Source: JADGRB01 sp963835825 (lineage in GTDB: Bacteria > Myxococcota_A > Polyangia > Fen-1088). From it: a DNA stretch of 64,000 nt. The translations under genes and the position numbers were made by a program. Position 1 is the first letter of the stretch. Each line of letters begins with the position of its first letter. The stretch spans positions 2,170,001 through 2,234,000 of the forward strand of contig CAWIGZ010000001.1 of the NCBI GenBank assembly GCA_963835825.1, given 5' to 3'. The notes beneath the pieces were generated by a model. That model was not told the DNA's origin. It searched no databases and worked only from the letters and a program-made list of their open reading frames with translations. Positions 62,246 to 64,000 of the stretch are shown one piece after another.

Positions 62246-63130
62246 CTACGCCGGCTTCTTCGCCAGCTGGCGCCGGATGGATCGCAATTCGCGCAGCCGC
62301 GACGCTGACAGCGACGGATACCGCATCTTCAAAGCGCCCAACGTCTCGACGATGATCCGGGAGACGATCAGCCGCGCGTTCTTTTTGTCGTCGGCCGGGA
62401 CGACGTACCAGGGGGAACCGGCGGTGCTGGTGGCTCCCAGGCACGCCTCGTAGGCCTTCATGTAGCTGCGCCAGTACTTTCGTTCCTCGACGTCGGCCTG
62501 GCTGAATTTCCATCGGCGGTCGGGATCGTCGATGCGCTTCAAGAACCGCCGCCGCTGTTCTTCCTTCGAGAGGTGCAGGAAGAATTTGACGATCCGGGTC
62601 CCGTTGCGATGCAGGTGGCGTTCGAGCCCCAAGATGGACTGATAGCGTCCCCGCCAGATGTCGCCGTCCTCCGCGTCCCGCGGGGGCAGTCCCTCGGCCC
62701 GAAGGATCTCGGGATGCACGCGGGCGATCAAGACCTCCTCGTAATACGAGCGATTGAAGATTCCGATCCGTCCGCGCTCGGGAAGACAGCGCGTGGTCCG
62801 CCAGAGGAAATCGTGCTCGAGCTCGTCGGCGCTCGGGTGCTTGAAGCTGAACACCTGACAGCCCTGCGGGTTGACGCCCGACATGACGTGAGCGATGGCG
62901 CCGTCCTTGCCCGCCGCATCCATGGCCTGGAAGATCAAAAGGAGGGCGTACTGGTTGGAGGCATAGAGGAGCTGCTGCAACTTGCTCAGCTGCGCAACCT
63001 GGCCGGCGAGGAGCTCGTGGTATTCGTCCTTGGATCGGTAGAGCGGCTTGACCGACGTGGCGCGCCGCTCGAGATTGACGGTCTCCCCTTCGGACACCCG
63101 GAAACGGACGAGGCTGTCTTTCACCGGCAC
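62246..63130 (-). CDS. ppk2: Polyphosphate kinase 2 family protein
   Basis: 294 residues. Walker A in LLLIFQAMDAAGKDGAIAHV; PPK2 motifs GCQVFSFKHPSADELEHDFL; RIGIFNRSYYEEVLIARVHP; KFFLHLSKEEQRRRFLKRID; PWYVVPADDKKNARLIVSRI. The enzyme uses polyphosphate to phosphorylate nucleotides (AMP, ADP or GDP); the subgroup cannot be told by eye. It is a soluble, complete single-domain protein. It starts at ATG 63130 in a divergent arrangement with the DUF2961 gene across 166 bases. Confidence 0.93.
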   Translation of the reverse strand: MPVKDSLVRFRVSEGETVNLERRATSVKPLYRSKDEYHELLAGQVAQLSKLQQLLYASNQYALLLIFQAMDAAGKDGAIAHVMSGVNPQGCQVFSFKHPSADELEHDFLWRTTRCLPERGRIGIFNRSYYEEVLIARVHPEILRAEGLPPRDAEDGDIWRGRYQSILGLERHLHRNGTRIVKFFLHLSKEEQRRRFLKRIDDPDRRWKFSQADVEERKYWRSYMKAYEACLGATSTAGSPWYVVPADDKKNARLIVSRIIVETLGALKMRYPSLSASRLRELRSIRRQLAKKPA

Positions 63131-63219
63131 GTGGTGGATGTTCCCAGACGGCCGTCGGCCGTCAAGAGTCGCGTGAGCGTCGACGGGCTTCGCCCGGCGG
63201 CGCTCGCCCGCGGGGGATC

Positions 63220-63244
63220 TAAAGGACCCTTTGAGGGGCCTTTA
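63220..63244. other. Inverted repeat between ppk2 and DUF2961 genes
   Basis: A 10-bp stem (63220-63229 with 63235-63244; one A-G mismatch) around a 5-base loop, roughly 90 bases upstream of ppk2 and 53 upstream of the DUF2961 gene. It could be an operator for either gene. Confidence 0.35.
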
Positions 63245-63296
63245 CTTAAGCGACGCGTCGATTGACCGCCCCGCCGGTCGGGACGACCATCGGCGC

Positions 63297-64000
63297 GTGC
63301 GCCAACGAAACCTCGCGCTCGGTCTGCTGACCACCGCAGGCATCGGCGCAGTTCTGTGGCTCGGTCGCGGGCGCGCGCCCGACGAGCAACCCGCGCTGCC
63401 GGTCGCACCGCCGCGCGCACCGGCCGCGGTGGTCGCCCTGCCCCCGCCCGGGCCGGAGCCGAGGCCTGCGCCCGGCGAGATCAGCGTGCTGACGCTGCTG
63501 CACGAGATGGCCGACCTCGACCACCTGGCGCGGCTCCCGAAAGCGCGCTTCGCGGCCGGGCAGGCCGCCAGCACGGACCGGCGATCGAGGCAGCCCACCG
63601 ACCCGAACGGTTGGTTCGCCAACGACGACTTCGTGACCGACACCGAGGCGAACCTCGTCCGCGTGGAGGCCGCACCCGACGGCGGCAAACGTTACGTCCT
63701 GCTCGACGTCGCGGGACCAGGCGCGGTGGTACGAATCTGGAGCGCCAATCCCACCGGGACGCTGCGCATCTCTATCGACGGCGACGCGCGACCGGCGCTG
63801 GAGGCGCCCATGGCCGCTCTGTTGTCGGGGGAGGTCTCCCCGTTCGTCGCGCCGTTCGGTCAGATCACGGCGCGCGGGTCCAGCCTCTACTTCCCCATCC
63901 CGTACCGGAGCCGCTGCGTCGTCACCGTCGACAGCATCGTCTCGCCCGACCCGTTCACCGGTCGTCCGACCGCCAAGCTCTATTACCAGATCGGCACCCG
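63297..64000 (+). CDS. DUF2961 family exported protein, C-terminal end outside window
   Basis: The first 234 codons of a DUF2961 protein: signal anchor (LALGLLTTAGIGAVLWL), a Pro/Ala linker, then the domain start ISVLTLLHEMADLDHLARLP, DPNGWFANDDFV, YVLLDVAGPGAVVRIWSANP and LRISIDGDARPAL. These follow the DUF2961 pattern (a viral-capsid-like jelly-roll fold seen in glycoside hydrolases of family GH172). An extracellular sugar-cleaving or sugar-binding role is inferred. The GTG at 63297 is the best start, since no ATG precedes the hydrophobic segment in frame. Confidence 0.85.
   Translation, partial: MRQRNLALGLLTTAGIGAVLWLGRGRAPDEQPALPVAPPRAPAAVVALPPPGPEPRPAPGEISVLTLLHEMADLDHLARLPKARFAAGQAASTDRRSRQPTDPNGWFANDDFVTDTEANLVRVEAAPDGGKRYVLLDVAGPGAVVRIWSANPTGTLRISIDGDARPALEAPMAALLSGEVSPFVAPFGQITARGSSLYFPIPYRSRCVVTVDSIVSPDPFTGRPTAKLYYQIGT

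Noticed and set aside
1..64000. tRNA, rRNA, transposase, integrase or phage genes
   Set aside because: None seen on reading the frames and scanning for T-loop-like GTTCGA contexts; this was by eye and a tRNA scan would settle it.

Overview
The window is high-GC DNA (roughly 70% by eye) that looks like a myxobacterium or a related lineage of Myxococcota (former Deltaproteobacteria). The basis is gene content, not a marker gene. There are many lipoproteins with long Gly/Thr linkers built on a TGG/GTGG theme, a Hanks-type Ser/Thr kinase with a PEGA domain, a DUF1592/DUF1552 pair, RCC1-repeat and CotH-type lipoproteins, a MopE-like metal-binding tail and ECF sigma/FecR regulation. I see no rRNA, tRNA, CRISPR array, insertion sequence or prophage. 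Nearly all the sequence is coding; every gap is under about 300 bases except a stretch of broken genes at 40.8-42.0 kb.

Layout. 1-13 kb: a partial transhydrogenase alpha subunit (pntA), two coupled exported proteins, a LacI-type sensor fused to a SpoIIE phosphatase, an FKBP lipoprotein, a MIF-like tautomerase, an alpha/beta hydrolase, two membrane proteins, a GDSL esterase lipoprotein and a cNMP-binding DUF1003 protein. 13-21 kb: surface lipoproteins, a spermidine-synthase-like enzyme, an outer-membrane protein, a CotH-kinase lipoprotein and a membrane lipoprotein. 21-27 kb: a patatin coupled to a BT1-like transporter, a second MFS transporter, a His-tailed DMT transporter and a sirtuin. 27-35.5 kb: an RCC1 lipoprotein, a Ser/Thr kinase with a PEGA partner, an OmpA-like lipoprotein and a SPINDLY-type O-GlcNAc transferase. 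35.6-40.8 kb: the DUF1592/DUF1552 pair and two exported proteins. 40.8-42 kb: gene remnants. 42-50.6 kb: slyX, enoyl-CoA hydratase, a GreA/B-like factor, modF, ilvC, a hybrid histidine kinase, yhbY and a lipoprotein. 50.7-53.8 kb: an HlyD/ABC exporter operon. 54-62 kb: a redox region in which a cytochrome c/beta-barrel fusion and a five-heme cytochrome converge on a run of barrel protein, ECF sigma, FecR, Cys-rich lipoprotein, Rieske protein and haem-binding cytochrome. 62-64 kb: a GTGG lipoprotein with one heme motif, a PPK2 kinase and the start of a DUF2961 protein.

The strongest candidate for an undescribed system is the 54-61 kb redox region. At least ten heme, Fe-S, barrel and regulatory genes sit together there. 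Tight spacing and GTGA/ATGA overlaps suggest that a sigma/FecR module controls periplasmic electron-transfer proteins.

A major caveat is that ten genes need a one-base shift to be read in full (eleven junctions in all; ten look like one extra base, one like a missing base). FecR also has an in-frame TGA. The genes are unrelated and share no slippery site, so uncorrected sequencing or assembly errors with an insertion bias are the likeliest cause. I annotated these loci as single interrupted genes and marked each junction.
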